A stretch of DNA of 64,000 nucleotides from Urechidicola croceus (GTDB lineage Bacteria; Bacteroidota; Bacteroidia; Flavobacteriales; Flavobacteriaceae): NCBI GenBank assembly GCA_905181865.1, contig CAJIZG010000001.1, positions 496,001 through 560,000 of the forward strand, given 5' to 3'. Position numbers and translations under genes: made by a program. This document shows positions 54,285-62,283 of this stretch, piece by piece. Each line of letters opens with the position of its first letter. Within the stretch, counting starts at the first letter, position 1. The notes under the pieces were generated by a model. It was not told where the DNA came from, searched no databases, and saw only the letters and a program-made list of their open reading frames with translations.

Positions 54285-54740
54285 ATGGTTGCACTACAAA
54301 TTAATGGAAAAAAGCACGCGGTCGAGGCTGATCTAGATATGCCTTTATTATGGGCTATTAGAGATTTTATAGGCTTTACTGGAACCAAATATGGTTGTGG
54401 TAAAGGATTGTGTGGAGCCTGTATGGTACTTATGGATGGTATTGCAGTAAATTCTTGTCAACTACCTATTTCAGTTGCCGAAGGGAAGGAAATTATTACC
54501 ATTGAAGGCGAAAATAAAAACTTACAATTACTACAAAAATCTTGGGCAGATTTAAATGTTCCACAATGTGGGTTTTGCCAACCCGGTCAGTTAATAACCG
54601 CTACTGCCTTATTGGACTCAAATGATAATCCCAGTGATGACGATATCGAAACCGCCATGTCTAGAAACATTTGTAGATGCGGTACCTATCAGCGCATTAA
54701 AAATGCTATCAATCAAACCGTAGAACTTAAAAAAGGTTAA
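54285..54740 (+). CDS. (2Fe-2S)-binding subunit of a molybdenum hydroxylase
   Basis: This 151-residue protein has a plant-ferredoxin-type 2Fe-2S site (YGCGKGLCGACMVLMDG plus NSC near residue 62). A second 2Fe-2S helical domain follows, with CGFCQPGQL and ICRCGTYQRI. The organisation and length match the small subunit of isoquinoline 1-oxidoreductase/aldehyde-oxidase-type enzymes. It passes electrons from the Mo centre. It is followed after 2 bp by the large subunit gene. Confidence 0.92.
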   Translation: MVALQINGKKHAVEADLDMPLLWAIRDFIGFTGTKYGCGKGLCGACMVLMDGIAVNSCQLPISVAEGKEIITIEGENKNLQLLQKSWADLNVPQCGFCQPGQLITATALLDSNDNPSDDDIETAMSRNICRCGTYQRIKNAINQTVELKKG

Positions 54741-54742
54741 TT

Positions 54743-56923
54743 ATGGGAATTGTAAAAAATATTAGCCGAAGAAATTTTATTAAAGGAATAGGATTAGCCT
54801 CAGGAGGTTTAATCCTAGCGTGTAATACAGATTCACTTGGTCATATGCCGACTGAAGCACTGATAAAATTCAATCCTAATTTATTTGTACAACTAAACTC
54901 TGATGGAAGTTTGGTGCTAATCGCCGCTCGATCAGAAATGGGTAACGGAGTTAGGACCTCTTTAACTTCTGTAATTGCGGATGAGATGGAAGCAGATTGG
55001 AATCGGGTTACTGTAAAGCAAGGAACTGGAGATTCTAAATATGGCAATCAAAATACAGATGGATCTCAAAGTGTGCGAACATTTTTTAAATCGATGCGAA
55101 AAATGGGTGCTACCACAAAGGCCATTTTAATTACTGCTGCTTCTCAAAAATGGAAAGTACCTGCCTCTGAGTGCAATGCGGAAAATCATTTTATCATTCA
55201 CAAAAGTGGTAAAAAAATCGGCTTTGGAGGTTTAGTAGAAATTGCAAAAACCATTGAAGTTCCGAAAGATATTCAACTAAAATCTCCTAAGGATTTTAAA
55301 TATATTGGAAAAAAACTACCTAGTATTGATGTCGATGACTATTCTAATGGTTCCGCTATTTTTGGTCTGGACCAAAGAGTTCCAAATATGAAATTTGCTG
55401 CAATTCAGCGCTGCCCTGTTACTTTTGGGAAAGTAATATCCTTTGATAAAACAGCTGCCATGAAAGTTTATGGAGTACTAGATGTTATTGAAATCCCTAG
55501 AATTGAAAGACCTTTTGGGCCACTTGGAGGTGTCGTAGTTATAGCAACTAATACTTGGGCCGCTTTTAAAGGAAAGGAAGCCTTAAAAATAGAATGGGAT
55601 AAAGGGGTTAATACTTCCTATAATTCGGAAGATTATATGAAACAATTGACGGAAAATGTTCATAAAAAAGGAAAAGAATTAAAGAACAAAGGAGATATTG
55701 ATGCTGCTTTTCAAAATGCTCATAAAATTTTAGAAACAACGATTCAATTACCACATTTGGTTCACACCCCTATGGAAGTTCCAAATGCCGTAGCCTGGGT
55801 ACAAAATGACACATGTGAAGTTTGGGCGCCGAGCCAAGCGCCACAGAGAGCTAGAGCAGAGGTCGCAGATTTTTTAAAAATACCTATTGAAAATGTCACC
55901 ATGAATGTAACTTTCTTAGGTGGAGGATTTGGACGAAAGTCTAAACCAGATTACGTTGTTGAAGCTGCCATGGTATCAAAAGCTATTAATGGCCCTGTTC
56001 AAGTTGTGTGGTCTAGAGAAGATGATATACAGCATAGTTATTTTCATGCCGTTTCAGCGCAAAAGATGAAAGCTTCATTAGATAAGAATGGAAAAGTTAC
56101 TGGTTGGCAGCATAGAGTGGCATTACCTTCTATAAGTTCTACTTTTCAACCTGGAGTAGAATATGCTGGAGGTGGCGAGACAGCGGCAGCCGTGAAGGCT
56201 CCGTTTGAAATTGAAAACTTTAATGTTGAAGTTGGAAAAGCGAATGCTCATGTTAGAATTGGGTGGTTAAGATCGGTTATAAATATACCTCTCGGTTTCT
56301 CTATAAATGTATTTACAGATCAATTAGCATATGAAGCAGGAATGGATCCTTTAGATTTTAGAATGAAATTGATTGGTAGCGATCGTATTGAAGAAACTAA
56401 CAGTGAACATAAAATGAATACTGCAAGATTGAAACATGTCTTAAAGCAAGCAGCAAAAAATGCCAACTGGGGTAAAAAACTACCAGAAAGACATGCACAA
56501 GGAATTGCAGTTCATTACAGCTTTTTATCTTATGTTGCTTCCGTTGTTGAAGTATCTGTAAAGGATAATAATGTAAAAGTGCACAAAATACATACTGTTA
56601 TTGATTGTGGCACTGCTATAAATAAAGATACAATTACTGCACAAATGGAAGGTGCTGCTGTTTTTGGAATGACCTTAACTTTTTATGGTAAAATCACGGC
56701 TAAAGATGGTGCTATAGAGCAAAGCAACTTTCACAACTATAATATGCTTCGAATGCCAGCAGCACCAAAAACTCATGTTGAAATTATAGATAACTACGAA
56801 CTTCCGACCGGAGTTGGGGAGCCAGGGGTTCCTGTAATTGCTCCCGCCATCGTAAATGCCATTTTTAAAGTAACTGGAAAGCGATATAATTCATTACCAT
56901 TATCGGATTATAATCTAGTATAA
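54743..56923 (+). CDS. Molybdopterin-binding subunit of a xanthine dehydrogenase-family enzyme (IorB-like), exported
   Basis: This 726-residue protein has a twin-arginine motif SRRNFIKGIG and a lipobox-like LACN at the N-terminus, so the enzyme is probably exported folded by Tat and may be lipid-anchored. Mo-cofactor regions are visible: LGGGFGRKSKPDYVVEAAMV, VRIGWLRSV and TGVGEPGVPVIAPAIVNAI with the active-site Glu. There is no FAD subunit gene and no XdhC-type maturation gene nearby. The substrate (an aldehyde or N-heterocycle) is unknown. Confidence 0.9.
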   Translation: MGIVKNISRRNFIKGIGLASGGLILACNTDSLGHMPTEALIKFNPNLFVQLNSDGSLVLIAARSEMGNGVRTSLTSVIADEMEADWNRVTVKQGTGDSKYGNQNTDGSQSVRTFFKSMRKMGATTKAILITAASQKWKVPASECNAENHFIIHKSGKKIGFGGLVEIAKTIEVPKDIQLKSPKDFKYIGKKLPSIDVDDYSNGSAIFGLDQRVPNMKFAAIQRCPVTFGKVISFDKTAAMKVYGVLDVIEIPRIERPFGPLGGVVVIATNTWAAFKGKEALKIEWDKGVNTSYNSEDYMKQLTENVHKKGKELKNKGDIDAAFQNAHKILETTIQLPHLVHTPMEVPNAVAWVQNDTCEVWAPSQAPQRARAEVADFLKIPIENVTMNVTFLGGGFGRKSKPDYVVEAAMVSKAINGPVQVVWSREDDIQHSYFHAVSAQKMKASLDKNGKVTGWQHRVALPSISSTFQPGVEYAGGGETAAAVKAPFEIENFNVEVGKANAHVRIGWLRSVINIPLGFSINVFTDQLAYEAGMDPLDFRMKLIGSDRIEETNSEHKMNTARLKHVLKQAAKNANWGKKLPERHAQGIAVHYSFLSYVASVVEVSVKDNNVKVHKIHTVIDCGTAINKDTITAQMEGAAVFGMTLTFYGKITAKDGAIEQSNFHNYNMLRMPAAPKTHVEIIDNYELPTGVGEPGVPVIAPAIVNAIFKVTGKRYNSLPLSDYNLV

Positions 56924-57043
56924 ACTGTACTTTTACATAATAATAGATCTAATCTTTTAATTAAAAAACATTAGTATATTTTGTTCGAGAGAAAGTAAGA
57001 ATTTTTCCTTTTAACTTTTTAAGAAGTCCACCTCAAAACTATC

Positions 57044-57553
57044 ATGAAAACTAATAGAAGACAGAGAATAATTCTGATTATTTCAATAATTTCCCTAACA
57101 ATTTGCTCTGATCAAGTTTCAAAAACTATTATTCGAAATAATTTAACCAATCATGAATATATATTTTTACTAAATAATAGTCTTGTTTTAATAAAAGCGG
57201 AAAATTTTGGTGCTGCTTTAGGATTAGGTGGCAATTTTCCATCAATATTAAAAACGATATATTTTCAAATATTACCAATGTCAGTTCTTTTATTCTTCTT
57301 TAGGATGATACTTACTAAAACCGCTATTTCTAAGCAAACCGCTATAGGACTTTCCGCTGCTATTGGAGGTGCTGTTACAAATATATTTGATAGAGTCTTT
57401 TTTGGGTCTGTTACTGATTTCATCCAAATTCAAATGGGTACGATCCAAACTGGTATATTTAATATCGCAGATATTTTCATTGTAACCGGAACCATTCTAG
57501 TTGTTCTTGACTTAATTTTCAATAAAAAAAACAACCTATTAGATAGTTTATAG
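57044..57553 (+). CDS. lspA: Signal peptidase II (LspA) family protein
   Basis: This 169-residue membrane protein has four helices and LspA motifs: DQVSKTIIR near residue 23, AENFGAALGLGG near residue 52, GGAVTNIFDRVFFGSVTDFI with the first catalytic Asp, and FNIADIFIVTG with the second. The family usually has GN(A/I)xDR, where TNIFDR stands here. It cleaves lipoprotein signal peptides at the inner membrane. It stands alone between a molybdenum hydroxylase and a SulP transporter; it may be a second copy beside a housekeeping lspA elsewhere. Confidence 0.85.
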   Translation: MKTNRRQRIILIISIISLTICSDQVSKTIIRNNLTNHEYIFLLNNSLVLIKAENFGAALGLGGNFPSILKTIYFQILPMSVLLFFFRMILTKTAISKQTAIGLSAAIGGAVTNIFDRVFFGSVTDFIQIQMGTIQTGIFNIADIFIVTGTILVVLDLIFNKKNNLLDSL

Positions 57554-57556
57554 TAA

Positions 57557-57587
57557 AAAGAGGAACAATACAAAATCGCTCCTCTTT
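57557..57587. terminator. Bidirectional terminator between lspA and the SulP gene
   Basis: An 8-bp stem AAAGAGGA/TCCTCTTT with a 15-nt loop lies between two convergent genes. Read on the minus strand a run of five T follows, so it fits best as the SulP terminator and could also serve lspA. Confidence 0.65.
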
Positions 57588-57614
57588 ACACACTAATTTC
57601 TAGTACTAATTTTC

Positions 57615-59219
57615 TTATAAGTTATACTCGCCCAAACCTTTTGTAAAGTTCTCTGGGTTTTCAGCTAAATGATAGCGTGGATCATCAATATCTTCTATTA
57701 TAATTTGATGGAATTTTTCATCGGCCTTATAAAGTAAGACCTTACAGTCTGCACTTAAATGTTTCAAATAAATAATTTTACCGACAGCCTCATATTTTTT
57801 AACTAAATTCAATATCGCTTCAAAGGCTGAATGATCACTTATTCTGGCTTCAATAAAATCTATCTCAATACTTTTAGGATCATTATTTACATCAAATTTT
57901 TCGTTAAAGGCAGTAATAGAACCAAAGAATAATGGACCCCAAATTTCATAAACCTTTGTTCCATCCTCTTTCATTCTTTTTCGAGCTCTAATCCGTTTTG
58001 CATTTTCCCAAGAAAATACCAGCGCACTTACAATTACCCCAGAAATTACAGCAATTGCCAAATCAAAAATTACTGTTAAAGATGATACAAGAATCAATAC
58101 AAAAAGGTCAGTTAGTGGTATTTTATTTATGATTCTAAAACTAGACCAGGCAAACGTACCAATAACAACCATAAACATTACACCCACCAATGCTGCAATT
58201 GGAACTTGTTCTATCATTCCTGAAGCAAACAAAATAAATCCAAGTAATGTTAACGCCGCTACAATTCCTGAAAGTCTTGTTCTTCCTCCACCTTTAATAT
58301 TGATTATAGATTGTCCAATCATAGCACATCCTCCCATACCTCCGAAAAATCCAGTAACGATATTTGCACCGCCTTGAGCCATACATTCACGGTTTCCATT
58401 ACCACGAGTTTCCGTTAAATCGTCAATCAAATTTAAGGTCATTAAAGATTCTATTAACCCAATAGCAGCCAAAATAAAGGCATAAGGACCAATAAACCAA
58501 AGTGTCTCTATGGTCATTGGAATTTTAGAAAACGTTCCTAACTCGGGAACAGGAAAACCGCCTTTCAAGCCTTCTCCTCCTCCAGCTCTAATAAATGATC
58601 CCACAGTTGCAACATCTAATCCTCCAAATATTGCAATTGCTGATACAACTAAAATTCCTATCAATGCCTCAGGAAGTTTTGAAAGCACCTTTATTTTAGG
58701 TAGTCCCCACATTATTAACATCGTTAACCCTATCAAAGCGATCATCATCCAAAACCCTAAATTATACTCTTTAGGAAACATTCCTAATTGCGATGTGAAT
58801 ATTACAATTGCTAAACCATTTACAAAACCCATCATTACAGGATGTGGAATTAATCTTACAAACTTTCCTAACTTTAAAACACCCGCCAAAACTTGTATAA
58901 AGCCCATTAATATAACGGTTGCAAATAAATAGTATAATCCCAAATCATCACCTTCAACTCCCATTGCATTTCCTTCGGAAACCAGACTTACCATGACCAC
59001 TGCCAAAGCGCCGGTTGCCCCAGAAATCATTCCAGGTCTTCCACCAAAAATAGAAGTAATCAAACCTACCATAAATGCTGCATACAAACCAACTAACGGA
59101 TCTACTCCTGCCACAAAGGCAAAAGCAACTGCCTCTGGAACCAATGCCAAAGCAACAGTAATTCCTGAGAAAATTTCATTTCCTGCATTGGTTACTCTCT
59201 TTCTAATAAATTTTTCCAT
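57615..59219 (-). CDS. SulP family inorganic anion transporter
   Basis: This 534-residue protein has an N-terminal SulP membrane domain of about 14 half-helices: SGITVALALVPEAVAFAFVA, GGRPGMISGATGALAVV, IPHPVMMGFVNGLAIVIFTS and FFGGMGGCAMIGQSIINI. A C-terminal cytoplasmic STAS domain follows (VYEIWGPLFFGSITAFNEKF, then IEIDFIEARISDHSAFEAI). It imports sulfate, bicarbonate or a similar anion; selectivity cannot be read from the sequence. It is monocistronic. Confidence 0.93.
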   Translation of the reverse strand: MEKFIRKRVTNAGNEIFSGITVALALVPEAVAFAFVAGVDPLVGLYAAFMVGLITSIFGGRPGMISGATGALAVVMVSLVSEGNAMGVEGDDLGLYYLFATVILMGFIQVLAGVLKLGKFVRLIPHPVMMGFVNGLAIVIFTSQLGMFPKEYNLGFWMMIALIGLTMLIMWGLPKIKVLSKLPEALIGILVVSAIAIFGGLDVATVGSFIRAGGGEGLKGGFPVPELGTFSKIPMTIETLWFIGPYAFILAAIGLIESLMTLNLIDDLTETRGNGNRECMAQGGANIVTGFFGGMGGCAMIGQSIINIKGGGRTRLSGIVAALTLLGFILFASGMIEQVPIAALVGVMFMVVIGTFAWSSFRIINKIPLTDLFVLILVSSLTVIFDLAIAVISGVIVSALVFSWENAKRIRARKRMKEDGTKVYEIWGPLFFGSITAFNEKFDVNNDPKSIEIDFIEARISDHSAFEAILNLVKKYEAVGKIIYLKHLSADCKVLLYKADEKFHQIIIEDIDDPRYHLAENPENFTKGLGEYNL

Positions 59220-59238
59220 CGATAAAAAATTGATTTTG

Positions 59239-59246
59239 CAAAGGTA
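59239..59246 (-). promoter_or_regulatory. -7 box of the SulP gene
   Basis: The minus strand reads TACCTTTG (TAnnTTTG) 19 nt before the ATG. Confidence 0.5.
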
Positions 59247-59314
59247 ATCTTTTTATTGAAAAAATCGAATGAATAGTACTTCTTAAAAAAGAGAAGAATT
59301 TGGTTATTTCCTAG

Positions 59315-59911
59315 CTAAATTATAAAGAACAACTTAATATTTCCATACGTATTTTTCAATGCTTCTTTAATTCCTTCCTCACCTCTGAAACCTACCATAG
59401 TAATCCCTTCTTCCTCTTGTGGGACTAACTCACCTTTGAAATTAGACTCCATCGCATACCAATAAGTAATCTTTAAAGTCTGTCGTTCATTCCTTTGAAA
59501 TATATGGAAAGTCCTTGGCAACTTATTTATAATCTTTAATCCTGAAATACCACACTCCTCCTCAACCTCTCTAATCGCAGCATGCTTCTTTTTTTCTCCT
59601 TTTTCAATTTTTCCTTTGGGTAAGTCCCACTTATCAAATCGATAAATAAAGAGTACCTGATCACGTTTATTCTTTACAAGACCTCCCGCAGCCTTTTCTA
59701 TTTTAAAAAACCCTTTGAATTCCTTCCATAAAACAACTAAATCCTCATGATACAAATAAATAGCATTGTATTTGCCTGATATAGCAATACTTAATAATTT
59801 CTTAATCGTGATTTCATCTTTATAATAAAAGCCCTGACACGAAGAAAATTCTAAATTTCCAACCAAATAAATTGGAACATCGCGAATAAAAATTGTGTAT
59901 ATTTGTGTCAT
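59315..59911 (-). CDS. NUDIX hydrolase
   Basis: The ATG at 59911 (MTQIYTIFIRDVPIYLVGN) is the family start and gives 198 residues; an upstream in-frame ATG would lie deep in pyrE. The full Nudix box GX5EX7REUXEEXGU is present (GKIEKGEKKKHAAIREVEEE, then CGI) around residue 107. It hydrolyses a nucleoside diphosphate derivative of unknown identity. Its ATG overlaps the ATG of the divergent pyrE in CATG. The conserved neighbourhood with pyrE suggests a link to nucleotide metabolism. Confidence 0.9.
   Translation of the reverse strand: MTQIYTIFIRDVPIYLVGNLEFSSCQGFYYKDEITIKKLLSIAISGKYNAIYLYHEDLVVLWKEFKGFFKIEKAAGGLVKNKRDQVLFIYRFDKWDLPKGKIEKGEKKKHAAIREVEEECGISGLKIINKLPRTFHIFQRNERQTLKITYWYAMESNFKGELVPQEEEGITMVGFRGEEGIKEALKNTYGNIKLFFII
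59898..59905 (+). promoter_or_regulatory. -7 box of pyrE, 4 nt before its ATG
   Basis: TATATTTG lies inside the first codons of the NUDIX gene (opposite strand) and ends four bases before the pyrE ATG. A TTG at 59872-59874 could be a loosely spaced -33 element. Confidence 0.55.
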
Positions 59912-60551
59912 GATTGAAAACAAAGATACTGCAAAAAAAACTGCCGAATTATTACTCCAAATAAAAGCAATTAAATTAGAACCAAACAAATCATTTAATT
60001 GGGCATCTGGATGGAAATCTCCGATATATTGTGATAATAGAACTACACTTTCGTTTCCAAAAATAAGAACTTTTTTACGTCAAGAAATTGCAAAATTGGT
60101 CATTGAAAAATATGGAAAACCTGATGTAATTGCTGGGGTAGCAACTGGAGCTATTGCTATAGGCGTGCTTGTCGCTGAAGAACTTGGCGTTCCATTTATT
60201 TATGTAAGGCCGAAAGCGAAGAAACACGGAAGACAAAATCAGATTGAAGGCTTTTTAGAAAGTGGATCTAATGTAGTTGTTATTGAAGATTTAATTAGTA
60301 CCGGAAAAAGTAGTTTAAATGCTGTAAAAGTTCTAAACGAAACAAGTGCTACCGTTAAAGGAATAATTGCCATTTTTACATATGGATTTGATATTGCAGA
60401 TGAAAATTTTGAAAAAGCAAATGTTGAATTGACAACATTGAGCAATTACGATGCTTTATTAGAGCAGGCCAGCGATACTAATTATATTTCTAAAAAGGAT
60501 TTGGCCACATTAAATAGTTGGAGAAAAAATCCAAGTGAATGGAACCAATAA
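59910..60551 (+). CDS. pyrE: Orotate phosphoribosyltransferase
   Basis: The ATG at 59910 (MIENKDTAKKTAELLLQIKA) gives 213 residues. Signatures are WASGWKSPIYCDNRTTLSFP, GVATGAIAIGVLVAEELGVP, RPKAKKHGRQNQIEG and the PRPP loop VVVIEDLISTGKSSL. It forms OMP from orotate and PRPP in pyrimidine synthesis. An SRPBCC-like gene follows after 12 bp. Confidence 0.95.
   Translation: MIENKDTAKKTAELLLQIKAIKLEPNKSFNWASGWKSPIYCDNRTTLSFPKIRTFLRQEIAKLVIEKYGKPDVIAGVATGAIAIGVLVAEELGVPFIYVRPKAKKHGRQNQIEGFLESGSNVVVIEDLISTGKSSLNAVKVLNETSATVKGIIAIFTYGFDIADENFEKANVELTTLSNYDALLEQASDTNYISKKDLATLNSWRKNPSEWNQ
59921..59928 (-). promoter_or_regulatory. -7 box of the NUDIX gene inside pyrE
   Basis: The minus strand reads TATCTTTG (TAnnTTTG) and ends nine bases before the NUDIX ATG; it lies within pyrE codons 4-7. 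The two divergent promoters therefore face outward across each other's coding sequence. Confidence 0.5.
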
Positions 60552-60563
60552 ACTAATTTAGTT

Positions 60564-60959
60564 ATGAATTTAGAGTCACCAAAAGTAAGTGTAGATAAAT
60601 CTCAAGAAGGAATCTTTTCGTTTATTACGAATTTGAAAAATTTTGAAGGTCTTATGCCTGATAGTATTGAAAAATTTGAAGTTGACGGGGATTCATTTAT
60701 TTTCGGACTGAAAGGAATGCCGGAAATCAGGTTGGTACTTCAAGAAAAAAATGAATTTGATAAAGTAATACTTGGTGCTGCAAGTAGTAAGTTATCCTTT
60801 ACATTAACTATTGATATTATTAAAATTACAGGAAGTCGTTCTGAAGTTCAATTATTTTTTAACGGAGACTTCAACCCGATGATGGCAATGATGGTCAAAA
60901 AACCATTGCAAAAATTTATAGATACACTTTCTGGTAATATTTTAAAATTGAAAAATTAG
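60564..60959 (+). CDS. SRPBCC (START-like) superfamily protein, 131 aa
   Basis: This small soluble protein starts MNLESPKVSVDKSQEGIFSF. It has TNLKNFEGLMPDSIEKFEVD, the pattern of the first SRPBCC helix-strand, and ends with PMMAMMVKKPLQKFIDTLSG, a long C-terminal helix. Such proteins bind hydrophobic ligands in a grip fold. It is co-directional with pyrE (12-bp gap) and may share its transcript. Ligand unknown. Confidence 0.75.
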   Translation: MNLESPKVSVDKSQEGIFSFITNLKNFEGLMPDSIEKFEVDGDSFIFGLKGMPEIRLVLQEKNEFDKVILGAASSKLSFTLTIDIIKITGSRSEVQLFFNGDFNPMMAMMVKKPLQKFIDTLSGNILKLKN

Positions 60960-61055
60960 TCTTTTTTATACTCATTAGACAAGAATTAGAAGTACGAACA
61001 AAACACCACGTTTGAGGCACCTCTTTACAGATATAGGATAAAATGTAAATGGCTG

Positions 61056-61799
61056 TTACTCTTTATTAATTTGAGCGAAACTTACTTGCTTCAAGTCGAA
61101 TTCATTAACTGTTTCATTTTCTAATTGTATCCTTAATTTACCTACTTGTGACACTCCAATTATTTTTCCGATGAATAATTCTCCTAAGGAATCTTTAAAC
61201 ATAACTGGTTGCTGTATCTTATACAGATGATTAATATACATGGTATCAATCAATTTAAACTCCTGATTATTTAATAGTTCAACAAAAAAATTCAGTTTTT
61301 CAATTAACTTTGTTAAAATAACTTCTACATCAAATTCTTTATTAGAAATTATTTTCATGGAAGTTGCTCCCGGCAAATCTTTAAACTTAATTTGATTTAC
61401 ATTTAAACCAATTCCAATTACACTTTGTACAACTTTTGTCTTTTTGACGGAATTTTCAATTAATATACCCGCTAATTTGCGCCCTGCTGCCATAATGTCG
61501 TTTGGCCATTTAATAGCTAAATTCGCTTCAAATATAATATCCAAACAATGAACAATTGATAATGAAACAATTTTACTTATATAAAAATTTCGAGAAATAT
61601 TTAAACGCTCCCACTTTATTAATATGCTACATGTCAGGTTTTTACCCGCTTCTGACTCCCAAACCGTAGCCATTTGACCTCGCCCCTTATGCTGTTTATA
61701 CGCAAGCACTACCGTAAAATTCTCTAAGACTGTTTTTCTGCTTAAATCTTTTAAATAAGAATTAGATGATTCAGTGGCATTAATTTTGATTAAATTCAT
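61056..61799 (-). CDS. birA: Biotin--[acetyl-CoA-carboxylase] ligase
   Basis: This 247-residue monofunctional BirA starts directly with the catalytic domain: NATESSNSYLKDL, YKQHKGRGQMATVWES (biotinyl-AMP loop GRGRxG-like; here GRGQMA), LAIKWPNDIMAAGRKLAGIL and IGIGLNVNQI. The N-terminal HTH of E. coli BirA is absent. A small C-terminal SH3-like domain is present. It attaches biotin to carboxyl carrier proteins. It is divergent from rsfS. Confidence 0.92.
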   Translation of the reverse strand: MNLIKINATESSNSYLKDLSRKTVLENFTVVLAYKQHKGRGQMATVWESEAGKNLTCSILIKWERLNISRNFYISKIVSLSIVHCLDIIFEANLAIKWPNDIMAAGRKLAGILIENSVKKTKVVQSVIGIGLNVNQIKFKDLPGATSMKIISNKEFDVEVILTKLIEKLNFFVELLNNQEFKLIDTMYINHLYKIQQPVMFKDSLGELFIGKIIGVSQVGKLRIQLENETVNEFDLKQVSFAQINKE

Positions 61800-61854
61800 T
61801 CTATGTTATACTACAATCTATTATTTTTATATGGAAAGAACCACAAAAAAACTA

Positions 61855-61862
61855 TAACTTTG
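61855..61862 (+). promoter_or_regulatory. -7 box of rsfS-ftsH
   Basis: TAACTTTG (TAnnTTTG) ends 22 nt before the rsfS ATG, in the birA/rsfS divergent spacer. Confidence 0.5.
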
Positions 61863-61884
61863 TAGCAAAACTAAACAATTTTTA

Positions 61885-62253
61885 ATGACGAAAATAAAAG
61901 TTAATAACGATCTACTTATCACTTTAATAATCAAAGGATTAGAAGATGTAAAAGGAGAAGATATCCAATTATTTGATCTCAGAGAAATTGAAAACACTGT
62001 TACCGATTACTTTATAATTTGTACAGGAAATTCAAATACTCAAGTTAATGCTTTATCGCAATCTATTCAAAAATTGGTAAGTAAAGAATTAAAAGACAAA
62101 CCATGGCATATTGAAGGAGAAGCAAATGCCGAATGGATTTTAATGGATTATGTGAATGTAGTTGTACATATATTCCAAAAAAAAACCCGAGAATTCTATG
62201 ATATTGAAGGACTTTGGGGTGATGCAAAAATTACACCAATAACAACTGCCTAA
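61885..62253 (+). CDS. rsfS: Ribosome silencing factor RsfS
   Basis: This 122-residue protein has the RsfS/Iojap fold signatures IENTVTDYFIICTGNSNTQV, WHIEGEANAEWILMDYVNVV and VHIFQKKTREFYDIEGLW. It binds ribosomal protein uL14 and prevents subunit joining when nutrients are scarce. ftsH follows after 30 bp and is probably co-transcribed. Confidence 0.95.
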   Translation: MTKIKVNNDLLITLIIKGLEDVKGEDIQLFDLREIENTVTDYFIICTGNSNTQVNALSQSIQKLVSKELKDKPWHIEGEANAEWILMDYVNVVVHIFQKKTREFYDIEGLWGDAKITPITTA

Positions 62254-62283
62254 AAAATTTATTCACTGTATTAACTTATTTAA

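Noticed and set aside
58129-59247. Pro-rich plus-strand frames within the SulP gene
   Set aside because: They are antisense to the Gly-rich transmembrane coding sequence of SulP and have no independent start signals.
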